The position numbers and the translations under genes were made by a program. DNA of 64,000 nucleotides from positions 1 to 64,000 of the forward strand of contig DUZS01000010.1 in assembly GCA_013349405.1 (NCBI GenBank), given 5' to 3'. Below, piece after piece: positions 1 through 6,726 of this stretch (position 1 is its first letter; each line of letters opens with the position of its first letter). Below the pieces are notes generated by a model, which saw only the letters and a list, made by a program, of their open reading frames with translations, ran no database searches and was not told the DNA's origin. Source of the stretch: Desulfuromonadales bacterium (GTDB lineage: Bacteria > Desulfobacterota > Desulfuromonadia > Geobacterales > Pseudopelobacteraceae).

Positions 1-410
1 TCACCATAAACTTGTTAATTAATTACCAGATGAATCCCAAAAGCGGAGTCTTCTATAAAAATTAGACGGGAAGACTTACATCACAGCCTGTCCAAAAAGG
101 ATGGCGGAACATTTTGCAAGAACCTCCTTTGTGTAACATTGTTTTCCCCTGCCTACTTGGAAAAAATCAGAAAATCGGCAGTGCTGATTCTGATACGGAG
201 GTTTTTCTCTTTATTCATCGGTTCACTCCATCTCCTGGTCAATCACGTTTACACAGTTCCTCAGATTATGGGCAGCTGTTGATTTCAGGCAAAATGTCAT
301 GTTGATAAGGATATTGCGGATTCGTTATTGCCACCGGAATACTACCTTCCGTCCTAACGCCATAAGGCTGACCAGCCCACCCAGTTTTTCCGGGCGGTCT
401 GGTCGAGCAG
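1..410. other. intergenic stretch, no gene recognised
   Basis: No coding region with a convincing start and family match was found here. The only structure seen is a hairpin at 370-404, listed separately, which lies just downstream of the DUF2442 gene. Short open frames exist (for example 114-305 on the plus strand) but have no ribosome binding site and a composition unlike protein. Confidence 0.5.
370..404. repeat. imperfect hairpin with a T5 loop
   Basis: The arms begin with GACCAG and end with CTGGTC and pair over about 15 positions with three mismatches (two can form G-U pairs in one orientation), around a TTTTT loop. It sits 6 bases past the stop codon of the minus-strand DUF2442 gene, so it could act as a transcription end or RNA-stabilising hairpin, although no T-tract follows it on the minus strand. 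Its layout (GACC...TTTTT...GGTC) resembles the hairpin at 2209-2232. Confidence 0.4.
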
Positions 411-671
411 CTAGTTGGACGTTGCAGCGGCCTTCCCATTTATCCATAATTCCGATTCGCTAAGATCGACGTTGTCATTCCAAACAACTCCGTAACCCGT
501 TTGATCTACGTGGACGTTTTTAAAGAAAGCTTCATCTTTGAGGGGATAAAACGAGGATTCGCTGAGGAGAGGAGCGCAGTCATAAACCCTTGTGTCCCCA
601 GTGGTGAATGTAACGAAAAGTTGTTTTTCTGAAAGCGGTGTCACTGATTTTACTTTTGGGTAAGTTGCCAT
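411..671 (-). CDS. DUF2442 domain protein
   Basis: An 86-residue protein starting MATYPKVKSVTPLS. It fits the DUF2442 family: a small beta-rich fold with a central 'F.TGDTRVYDC.PLL' segment and a tail ending in a short alpha/beta motif (DNVDLSESELW). The in-frame frame extends upstream to 872, but that would overlap the DUF4160 gene almost completely, so the ATG at 671 is chosen; it lies 7 bases after the stop of that gene. DUF2442 and DUF4160 genes commonly occur side by side, and the pair has been suggested to behave like a toxin-antitoxin-type unit; the function is not established. The family call is fairly firm, the role is inference. Confidence 0.75.
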   Translation of the reverse strand: MATYPKVKSVTPLSEKQLFVTFTTGDTRVYDCAPLLSESSFYPLKDEAFFKNVHVDQTGYGVVWNDNVDLSESELWINGKAAATSN

Positions 672-678
672 AGCAATA

Positions 679-927
679 TCACTCCAATCCAGGAAGTTGT
701 ATAAATTGTTGTGTCTTCCACATTTCCAACAACTCGCTTTGGTAACGTTGCGTCCACTCTCTAACCATTCGGTCTGCTCTGGATGGTAAGTCTCCTTCGA
801 TAATCTCGCAGCTTTGAATGTCATAGACTCCGTTGAACTCCCCATAGATGGCATAAAAAGGCGGGACACCATGTTCCCTGAAGTACATTTTTATGAGAAT
901 CCCATAAAAAATTGCAATTATTGGCAT
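679..927 (-). CDS. DUF4160 domain protein
   Basis: An 82-residue protein with the family hallmarks: an N-terminal 'P.I..F.GI.I.MYF.EH..PHF-like' stretch (here MYFREHGVPPFYAIYGEF) followed by 'G.LP.R....V..W...Y..EL...W', typical of DUF4160. It is the upstream gene of a two-gene unit with the DUF2442 gene 7 bases downstream. No catalytic residues are assigned in this family. It may form a toxin-antitoxin-like pair with its neighbour, which would fit the accessory character of this end of the window, but nothing in the sequence proves that. Confidence 0.75.
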   Translation of the reverse strand: MPIIAIFYGILIKMYFREHGVPPFYAIYGEFNGVYDIQSCEIIEGDLPSRADRMVREWTQRYQSELLEMWKTQQFIQLPGLE

Positions 928-1339
928 AATAATTTCCCTTTCGACGTTATATTTCCGTGATAGCTGGTAGGTTGGGGGAGTTTTATCAACGCACCACTCC
1001 GTCGCGCAAAAAAAACGAAACGCGACCTACGCAACTTGAGCCGTCGAAACCTCAAGCTTACAATCCGGTTTACTGATTATTTCCAGAGGAATGTCACGTG
1101 TCAAGGGTGACCCCTTTTTCACTCTTACAAGCAGCGTCACCTCAGTCTCTCTGGAAATCAGTGTTGAAAACTTGTAACTTATCCATTCTCAAGATAAACG
1201 TAAGATGACCCATAAACCAACTGCTCGTGTATTCGGTTTTTCCGCTGTTTGAAATAACAAAAGGCACATGTCAACTCTATTTATTGTCTGAAGTTGATGC
1301 GCGCCCCCTGTGTTTCGCTTGTTTCATTTCTCTTGACGA
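928..1339. other. intergenic stretch with inverted repeats
   Basis: No gene recognised. Two inverted repeats are visible. CTTGAG at 1035-1040 pairs with CTCAAG at 1051-1056. A longer one has CTGAT-TAT-TTCCAGAG at 1073-1088, which matches the reverse complement of CTCTGGAAATCAG at 1149-1161 over 13 bases once a 3-base insertion is allowed. The promoter of the DUF4160/DUF2442 pair should lie near 930-1000, but no clear -35/-10 pair stood out. Confidence 0.45.
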
Positions 1340-1708
1340 TTAAACTGCAACCTCAAGCCTGAACCCGTCGTAATGCAATCTGGGCGCTTTGTTTTTGCCA
1401 TGTTTTTCCATTTCAATCAGATCCATATCCAAAAGTATTTTCACATCTTCAGATATGTTTTTCATGTCGCGGTGCGTGATAGCAGCCAGCTCTTTAATAG
1501 ATTCTGGTTGATTTTCACGAATGACTTTAAGGAGGGCAAAGCGCTGTGGAGTCATGGCTTTGCGGAATGCCTCAAAGCTGGTGAAGGTGTATTGTGGCTC
1601 TTCCGGTTTGACTTTTTCTCCTTTGATTGCTGCATCACAAATTGCAGCAAATTCCTCCATTGTTTGTTCATGTGATTTGATTGTGATGGTTTTAAAGGTC
1701 GCTTTCAT
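1340..1708 (-). CDS. tumA: TumA-like antitoxin, winged-helix DNA-binding protein
   Basis: A 122-residue protein whose C-terminal half (about residues 55-115) is a MarR/ArsR-like winged helix: 'MTPQRFALLKVIRENQPESIKELAAITHRD' then 'VKILLDMDLIEMEK', matching the HTH regulators encoded beside TumE toxins. The N-terminal part carries a beta strand and a 'MEEFAAICDAAIKGE' helix that may hold the toxin. The ATG at 1708 is preferred over an upstream in-frame start at 1738 because GGAG lies at suitable spacing before it. It overlaps the end of the TumE gene by 17 bases, so the two are translationally coupled. It most likely neutralises TumE and represses the pair. Known: the TumE/TumA family of toxin-antitoxin modules. 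Inferred: activity here. Confidence 0.75.
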   Translation of the reverse strand: MKATFKTITIKSHEQTMEEFAAICDAAIKGEKVKPEEPQYTFTSFEAFRKAMTPQRFALLKVIRENQPESIKELAAITHRDMKNISEDVKILLDMDLIEMEKHGKNKAPRLHYDGFRLEVAV

Positions 1709-1994
1709 TGTCGTCTCCTTCGAGGTAACGGGTGACATCAGCGTTGAAGTCTACAACAAGCTGCGCCATGCTGATAAAGGCATATGGTTTTTCAACGCCT
1801 GCAAAGTGTCGATGGTCTCCTTTGCCGCGTTCGTTGTCGTACCCTATAACTCTGACACCGTTTACAATGTAGACGGCTGAGTATTTAAGCCCGTGCGGTG
1901 TGTGTTCGGTTACAGGCACGATCCAAGCTTTCAGCTCCGTGATGTGGCCGACTTCATTCCGCTCTTTTCGGTGTGCAAGTAACTTTGCTTTCAT
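1692..1994 (-). CDS. tumE: TumE-family toxin (DUF6516)
   Basis: About 100 residues beginning MKAKLLAHRKERNEVGHI. The blocks 'YSAVYIVNGVRVIGYDNERG' followed by KGDHRHFAGVEKPYAF are the signature of the TumE family (DUF6516), in which the GxDNExxKGDHxH region is nearly invariant. Its partner gene, a winged-helix antitoxin, overlaps its 3' end, which is the usual arrangement. The start is uncertain: an in-frame ATG lies at 2018 as well, but family members begin close to the MKAKLL residues, so 1994 is used; neither has a strong ribosome binding site. TumE proteins are reported as toxins of toxin-antitoxin systems, often carried by mobile elements; the molecular target is not deduced here. Confidence 0.78.
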   Translation of the reverse strand: MKAKLLAHRKERNEVGHITELKAWIVPVTEHTPHGLKYSAVYIVNGVRVIGYDNERGKGDHRHFAGVEKPYAFISMAQLVVDFNADVTRYLEGDDNESDL

Positions 1995-2309
1995 AGTTGG
2001 CATATTAGACCAATTCATTCATGGCGTCAAGATCTTGGTTGGTGTAAAAAACCAATTAACACAAAAATCACTCTCCAGGCCGTTTTAATCTCATTCTGTC
2101 CCTCTACTCCTCGATTTTCTTTTCCCGTCCTCGCCACCGGCGCCACGAAATGCCACCACTCCAGATTTTTACGCCTTTTCATGCCTTTGGTTCAACGTGC
2201 AAGAAGTTGACCCGCCGGTTTTTGGGCGGGTCTAACTTTCTGGTTGGGTGGGTGCTTTTTCATTTCATTTCGTGTTAAGAACTGACCTCTGCATCTCCTA
2301 CAATTATTA
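1995..2309. other. intergenic stretch upstream of tumE with a dispersed hairpin
   Basis: No gene recognised. The promoter of the tumE-tumA unit should lie here, but no clear boxes were found. The segment holds the 30-bp hairpin-forming repeat at 2203-2232 that recurs, inverted and identical, at 45925-45954. Confidence 0.45.
2203..2232 (+). repeat. 30-bp dispersed hairpin repeat, copy 1
   Basis: GAAGTT is followed by a perfect 8-bp stem GACCCGCC/GGCGGGTC around an 8-base loop (GGTTTTTG). The same 30 bases occur in reverse complement at 45925-45954, while the bases on either side differ. This points to a short dispersed palindromic element rather than a terminator, since no T-tract follows on either strand. 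Confidence 0.7.
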
Positions 2310-2678
2310 TTACTTCATACAACTACTCGCTAAGCCTAACAACTCGGAGCAGCCAGTTCCCTCGTCTATGCATGATAAATATTTTTCATTAGCATCAACG
2401 CCTGAAGCAGAGGCGCCAATATTAATAATACCAAGCACGCTATCTCCGTAACTTGAACCGCAAAGCTTTATAACCTTCTCTTTGATCTTTTGATATGAAA
2501 TCTTCCCTTGCTTCTTTGGCCTTGAGTTCTTCTCATATTTCCATGTTCCGTCTGAATATATGATAACGGTTTTGTTATCATTGGTTTGTCCGGTGCCGAT
2601 CTGTTGTGCCGCCCAAACCCCTATTGGAAAACAAGTAAAAATAAGTAAAAAATGTAATGTAATGTAATATTTTATCAT
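2310..2678 (-). CDS. small secreted hypothetical protein
   Basis: A 122-residue protein with a clear signal peptide (MIKYYITLHFLLIFTCFPIGVWAA, cleavage probably after the AA at about residue 24). The next segment, 'DNKTVIIYSDGTWKYEKN', is the 'dDGTW.Y' motif seen in many small periplasmic proteins of unknown role. Four or five cysteines in the C-terminal half could form disulphides. The start is supported by GAGGGG six bases upstream. It lies 9 bases after the stop of the gene at 2688-3224 and is probably co-transcribed with it. No function can be assigned. Confidence 0.6.
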   Translation of the reverse strand: MIKYYITLHFLLIFTCFPIGVWAAQQIGTGQTNDNKTVIIYSDGTWKYEKNSRPKKQGKISYQKIKEKVIKLCGSSYGDSVLGIINIGASASGVDANEKYLSCIDEGTGCSELLGLASSCMK

Positions 2679-2687
2679 CGTAACCCC

Positions 2688-3224
2688 TCAGATCATTAAC
2701 TCTTTCTTAATAAATATAAGCATCTCATTAAACTCAGATTTCTCTTTTCCAACGAAAAGTTTATATTGGCATATTGGCCTTCCTTTTAAAGGGAGAATCT
2801 TATTAATAGATTTTTCTAATTCCAAAAACTGTTCTTCTTTAACACTTCTATCTTTCAGTTTAGAAGTATCGAGTACTTGAATGAAAGTAACCGACTTTCC
2901 CATTTCTTTGCTGCCATCATCCTTGTCATGAATGTAGTATTCCGACAGAGCTGAAGTTAGAAATTTTCCACATATCTGTGTTGGTTTAATATCAGACTCT
3001 TCAATCTCTATGATAATACGGATTTTGTCATCTTGAAGAATTAGTAAATCTACACAACAATATCGAGTAGACCGGTTTTTGACTTCGGAAACGAAAAGGG
3101 GAATATGTTGTTTGTCATGACTGTCAGTACAACAAGCTGGATCTTTTATGACCCTAATTTGTATGTGACCTTTTAGTGCATTATCAATAACAGCGCCAAT
3201 CTTTTTGTGTAAGGAATGATTCAT
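2688..3224 (-). CDS. hypothetical protein, possible PD-(D/E)XK-like fold
   Basis: A 178-residue protein starting MNHSLHKKIG; this ATG has GGAG at good spacing, whereas an in-frame TTG at 3236 does not. The middle shows a pattern of beta strands with spaced acidic residues: VSEVKNRS, then 'CCVDLLILQDDKIRIIIEIEES', that is E...D...ExE. This recalls the core of restriction-endonuclease-like proteins, but the last position is E instead of the usual lysine, so activity is doubtful. The C-terminal half is lysine/glutamate-rich and helical. It precedes the small secreted protein in an apparent two-gene unit. The gene may be part of the accessory islet at this end. No firm family was recognised. Confidence 0.5.
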   Translation of the reverse strand: MNHSLHKKIGAVIDNALKGHIQIRVIKDPACCTDSHDKQHIPLFVSEVKNRSTRYCCVDLLILQDDKIRIIIEIEESDIKPTQICGKFLTSALSEYYIHDKDDGSKEMGKSVTFIQVLDTSKLKDRSVKEEQFLELEKSINKILPLKGRPICQYKLFVGKEKSEFNEMLIFIKKELMI

Positions 3225-3247
3225 TGTAGTCTCCAACTACTGGATGA

Positions 3248-3303
3248 CCAGCCCCCCGCGCATATGCGCGTGAACCGGTCAACACTACAAATCGGGGGGA
3301 TGG
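3248..3303. repeat. inverted repeat with internal 14-bp palindrome
   Basis: CCAGCCCCCCG at 3248-3258 is the reverse complement of CGGGGGGATGG at 3293-3303 at 10 of 11 positions. Just inside the left arm, and sharing its last two bases, is the perfect palindrome CGCGCATATGCGCG at 3257-3270. It could fold into two alternative hairpins. No gene match; it may be an end of a small non-autonomous element. Confidence 0.5.
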
Positions 3304-3364
3304 CCGGAAAGCATAAATTGTGCCCGTTTCACGGTCACCCTCAATCAAAGCCCGGGCATCCTTT

Positions 3365-3441
3365 GTCTGAACCAGGATTCGTGGGATTTTCAGGATTTAA
3401 AATCAGGCGAATCTCAAAATCCTGTGAATCGAGGTTCAGAC
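3365..3441. repeat. 77-bp element with imperfect inverted ends
   Basis: The ends read GTCTGAACC...GGTTCAGAC. The outer 26 bases of each arm (3365-3390 and 3416-3441) match as inverted repeats at 21 of 26 positions. Sequences of this type ('gtctgaac.aggatt...aatcc.gttcagac') are, from general experience, scattered through genomes of this and other groups, sometimes with a four-helix-bundle protein gene inside; here there is no insert gene. It is probably a minimal form of such an element. Confidence 0.5.
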
Positions 3442-3713
3442 GTTTTTCTTCTTTCCCTTCCCTGTCAACCATCTGGAAAACGGAGCGATTGTAAATTAAA
3501 GTCAATTTAGTAGCAAGGTTTCTTCTGGGTGAATGTAGCGTTGTTTATTTATGCACCCACCCATCCACGGAATTACTCATTGGAATGAATCATCCTGAAC
3601 ATCATCACCATCCTCCCTTTCCAGCCCGAAGGCAGAAGATCACAACATCTCTTGTGTGATGCCAGTATCCGCCATGCCGGTGACAAGTTGTGTCGTAATT
3701 TATTTCACTTCTC

Positions 3714-3877
3714 GTTACGTAGCTCCTGCTACGTAACACTCTGCTCCAGCTTGCAGTCCTTGACGTCAAGCTGGAACTTGTTGTGCCAGTGCATTACCAA
3801 GCTGGAGCTTGGTCTCGTGGGGAAAGTGGCCAGATTTTTAGCTTGGCAGAAAGAAGCAAGACAGGACGCTGGAGCGT
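3714..3877. repeat. cluster of four short palindromes
   Basis: Four hairpins follow one another: GTTACGTAGC-tcct-GCTACGTAAC (3714-3737, perfect 10-bp stem); CCAGCTTG/CAAGCTGG (3746-3774, 13-base loop); ACCAAGCT-gg-AGCTTGGT (3796-3813); and ACGCT-gg-AGCGT (3866-3877). Three of them are built around AGCT or a CTGGAG centre, and several are followed by a GG-rich, CGTGGG-like stretch. Spacing is irregular, so this is not a CRISPR. It resembles the small palindromic repeats that are widespread in some bacterial genomes. It directly abuts the mnmA remnant. Confidence 0.6.
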
Positions 3878-3897
3878 GGGAATGAAAAATGTGGTGG

Positions 3898-3981
3898 AAA
3901 GCGGTCACTCCGGGACAGGCGCTGGTTTTCTATCGGGATGATGAAGTACTCGGAGGAGGCCGGATTGTCAGGGCACTGTAG
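3898..3981 (+). pseudogene. mnmA: 3' remnant of mnmA (tRNA 2-thiouridylase)
   Basis: The last 27 codons before the TAG at 3979-3981 read [20 protein letters not shown] followed by GRIVRAL. This is the conserved C-terminal end of MnmA (the usual form is 'AVTPGQ..VFY..D.VLGGG.I'), the enzyme that thiolates U34 of certain tRNAs. Nothing upstream in any frame matches the remaining 330 or so residues; instead the frame runs into the palindrome cluster. An in-frame ATG at 3889 exists but gives only a 30-residue peptide, so this is most likely a leftover from a deletion or rearrangement. A full mnmA is expected elsewhere in the genome. Confidence 0.7.
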
Positions 3982-4005
3982 CGGTGGAATACGTCAGCTG
4001 CTTTC

Positions 4006-5580
4006 TTAGGGAGCAGCTGAAATTTCACTCCAGGTGGCATTGCTCTTGCGAGCTTTAATCTTGAACTCCAGGTATTGTGCCGCTTTTTTAAGTTTTTCGT
4101 TTGGCAGCGGCATCTCCTGAAAGACCGCAAGAGCCTCAAGCAGCCGTTGTTCAGCACTATGACTGACAAAGCCCTCCCCCTCGGCAATGCCACGTAAATA
4201 ATTGAGGAGAGATTTTTGATCCTCTTCACTCTGCAAACGCTTTGGATCGGCAATAAACAACAGATACCTGGCCTTGTCCCGGATTGCCATACCCAGATGT
4301 TTTTCAGCCAGCAGGGTTTCCATAACAGTTGCAATGCTGCCCTGTTCCGCATAATTCAGATGTTTTTCCTCAAGGTAGGAGGCAAGATGCTCCAATGCGA
4401 TCAATTTGCTGGCCGGATCTCCGGATTGGAAAAGCAACAGCTGTGCCGCCTGCAACTTCAGGAGGTCAGACTGACCCGGAAGAAAAAAGCAGCGCAGCAT
4501 CATCGCCAGTTTTTCCCGTGCCGATGGTGCTAAATCTGCTCTCCCGAGTTTGGAGCGAATCTGTTCCAGCAGTTCGCGTTTATCACGATATTCACCAAAA
4601 CGAATCTGAATAATCATTGTGCGGATCTGCTGATTTTCAGAAACATCCCACAATTCATCAACAGCCCGTAAAATTTTACTGCAGATCGTGCGGATCTTTT
4701 CTTCTTTGGTCGGCTCTTCGTGATTCCAGTAATCCGGGTAGGTATCAAGGACCGCATCAGCTTCATCAGGATTTTTAGTTTTTTCCAGCACTGATCTGAG
4801 GTAGGCAAGTATTTTAATCTGATATTTACTGCCGCCATCTTGCAGCGGCCTCAGGATATCATCCAGAAATGCGCTGTTCAGCCCGGTTGCCCCGCTGCAG
4901 AGATAGCGGTAAACCCCTTCGGCCTTGTCAACCTGCTTTTCAATGTATTTCCGGCGCAGGGTTTCACCCAATTCGGTCGATTGAACCTTATTAAAAAAGA
5001 CACTTAACAGGTTTGATGCCTGATTTTTGATAGTGTGATCAATAACATCAGAGATAACAATTTCAAGACAGGCATCAAATATTTTCACCTGTTCATGTTC
5101 ATCGGACGATGAGCTGATGTAATCATCAAAAATTGCTATTATTTCAGCCATATGCTCACGATTCTGGCTATTAAGGAGCGTGGTGAAGGTATCGCGCAGA
5201 CTTGTAGAATCAACGATGCCAAACAAAAATTTGACCGCCGCATTTCTGCTGGTACTCCCTTTTACGGTGGATTTCAAAAGTTTCAGTATACTTTCAGCCG
5301 GATCGGTAACCCAATCCGGTACCAGGTCTTCCATAAAATGTTCTGCTTTTCTGCGCACCACAGCATCAAGATCGTAGACAAAATAACGCGCCACTTCGAT
5401 ACGAAAATCGCGGCTGGCACTGGACGTGGCAATTATTTCGAGAGCCGCAGCTTTATCTTTTGCTGAAAGTCGGGCAATATCCTTCTTTGCCTTGGATGAA
5501 TCATTGATTTTTACATAAAAAGTGACTATGTCTTTGACGGTAACTTCCGCATCAATGTCTATGTCTGTATCTTTTACCAT
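4006..5580 (-). CDS. HEAT-like alpha-solenoid protein
   Basis: A 524-residue, almost entirely helical, charged protein with no signal peptide or membrane segment. Repeating pairs of amphipathic helices, for example 'DFRIEVARYFVYDLDAVVRRKAEHFMEDLV' and 'DPASKLIALEHLASYLEEKH', suggest HEAT-type repeats. The ATG at 5580 (MVKDTDIDIDAEV) is preferred over upstream in-frame starts because AAAGG precedes it and the residues further upstream look non-coding. It is divergent from the secreted MuiA-like gene, with 109 bases between the two starts. The likely role is protein-protein scaffolding in the cytoplasm; related proteins in this lineage are annotated as HEAT repeat or hypothetical. No enzyme motif was found. 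Confidence 0.6.
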   Translation of the reverse strand: MVKDTDIDIDAEVTVKDIVTFYVKINDSSKAKKDIARLSAKDKAAALEIIATSSASRDFRIEVARYFVYDLDAVVRRKAEHFMEDLVPDWVTDPAESILKLLKSTVKGSTSRNAAVKFLFGIVDSTSLRDTFTTLLNSQNREHMAEIIAIFDDYISSSSDEHEQVKIFDACLEIVISDVIDHTIKNQASNLLSVFFNKVQSTELGETLRRKYIEKQVDKAEGVYRYLCSGATGLNSAFLDDILRPLQDGGSKYQIKILAYLRSVLEKTKNPDEADAVLDTYPDYWNHEEPTKEEKIRTICSKILRAVDELWDVSENQQIRTMIIQIRFGEYRDKRELLEQIRSKLGRADLAPSAREKLAMMLRCFFLPGQSDLLKLQAAQLLLFQSGDPASKLIALEHLASYLEEKHLNYAEQGSIATVMETLLAEKHLGMAIRDKARYLLFIADPKRLQSEEDQKSLLNYLRGIAEGEGFVSHSAEQRLLEALAVFQEMPLPNEKLKKAAQYLEFKIKARKSNATWSEISAAP

Positions 5581-5689
5581 GTAACGGCCTTTCAATACAT
5601 TTTGCGTGAGTATAACCGCAAGAGTCTTTATACGCAACATCATCAGCCTTATGGATGTAAAATAATCCAGTCTGAACGGGGTCACAATC

Positions 5690-6664
5690 ATGCATATCAA
5701 ACGTATCTGCCTCTTCCTCACTGTCACACTGGCCAGCCCTGCTTTTGCGGCAAATTCCATTACCTTCTATCGTGACGGGGCTCTGCTGCAACAGGAGGCC
5801 GTAGCACAGAAGGGTGTGATTGACCTCCCGCTCTCTGCTGATGTTCTTGAACACACCCTTACCGTCGTTCCGGCTGCCGGCACCTCAATCATCGACGTTG
5901 AAACAGTGCGAAAAGAAACGGGAGAAAATACGGAGAAAGAGCTTGAAGCGATGATCGAGCAGCGGCGAAAACTGGAGGATCGCTTGCAGGCATTGGATGC
6001 CCGTGAAGCTATCTTTACCACCGCTGCCAAATCACAAAGCGGTAAAGCACCACGAAAAACGAAAGCGAATCCTGATCCGATGCAGGCAATCCGGCAAGGT
6101 ACCGACTTTGCCATTGCCCAACTGGAGGCGGTCTATACCGCACGCCGCAAGACCACACTCGAAATCAAGAAGGTTGATGCCCGCATTGCTGCAAGCAGAA
6201 AGAGCACCCGATTGTCAACAACTTCGCTGAAAATAGGAGTATCTCCACATAACGGTAACGTAACAATCCGCTATGCCACAGCGGAGCGTGGCTGGCAAGC
6301 GCACTACAATCTGTTTACGGAAAAAAACGGAACTGCGCGCCTGCAGCTTTCCGCGCGGATAAAGGGTGCTCCGCATGGCTATCAGGTCCGAATTTCGCCC
6401 GGTTTGCTCGCCGAATACACCAGCGCAGAAATTGTGCCGGTTCAGGCAGGGAGTGTTGTTATCGCCAATTACCGTCTGCCCGTGGCGGATGAACACTCTT
6501 CGGAAGGGATTTACTACAATTTTTCCGGCAGGCTCACCAACAGCACACCTCACTACCTGCCCCCGGGAGAGTCAGGGCTGTACCGGGACGGTGCCTACAG
6601 GGGAAAATTCAAATTTGAGGGGATTTCGTCGGGACGGAGCAGAGTTATTTCATTCGGGAAGTAA
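5690..6664 (+). CDS. secreted MuiA-like protein (DUF4140/DUF4139 type), short form
   Basis: A 324-residue protein with a signal peptide (MHIKRICLFLTVTLASPAFA, cleavage after AFA). After it come a DUF4140-like strand region ('ITFYRDGALLQQEAVAQKG...LPLSADVLEHTLTV'), a coiled coil (about residues 80-165) and a beta-rich DUF4139-like region with 'RYATAERGWQAHYNL'. This order matches the mucoidy-inhibitor MuiA family, but those proteins usually exceed 500 residues; here the C-terminal beta domain is shortened and ends with a 'YRDGAYRGKFKFEGI' element. It is probably periplasmic or outer-membrane associated; its biochemical function is unknown. A GGGG stretch lies about 9 bases before the start. 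Confidence 0.6.
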   Translation: MHIKRICLFLTVTLASPAFAANSITFYRDGALLQQEAVAQKGVIDLPLSADVLEHTLTVVPAAGTSIIDVETVRKETGENTEKELEAMIEQRRKLEDRLQALDAREAIFTTAAKSQSGKAPRKTKANPDPMQAIRQGTDFAIAQLEAVYTARRKTTLEIKKVDARIAASRKSTRLSTTSLKIGVSPHNGNVTIRYATAERGWQAHYNLFTEKNGTARLQLSARIKGAPHGYQVRISPGLLAEYTSAEIVPVQAGSVVIANYRLPVADEHSSEGIYYNFSGRLTNSTPHYLPPGESGLYRDGAYRGKFKFEGISSGRSRVISFGK

Positions 6665-6726
6665 TAGCAAAGTTCATGCAAAAAGGCACGAAAACGGCGG
6701 ACAGAGCCGCAGCCGGGCTACATACT

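Larger units (their letters stand above)
3225..3897. other. 673-bp non-coding stretch rich in palindromes
   Basis: No intact gene was recognised. It holds in order: an inverted repeat with an internal 14-bp palindrome (3248-3303), a 77-bp element with inverted ends (3365-3441), a cluster of short perfect palindromes (3714-3877) and, immediately after, the 3' remnant of mnmA. An open frame at 3652-3885 runs straight through the palindromes and is not believed. Confidence 0.6.

Noticed and set aside
114-305. Plus-strand 63-codon frame
   Set aside because: No start signal and no recognised family; likely chance.
3248-3303. Integron attC site
   Set aside because: The GTTRRRY/RYYYAAC core sites are absent and no integrase is nearby.
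3714-3877. CRISPR-like array
   Set aside because: Hairpin units differ from each other, spacing is irregular and no cas gene lies in the window.
3652-3885. Plus-strand frame of 77 codons
   Set aside because: It spans the palindrome cluster, has no ribosome site and no family match.
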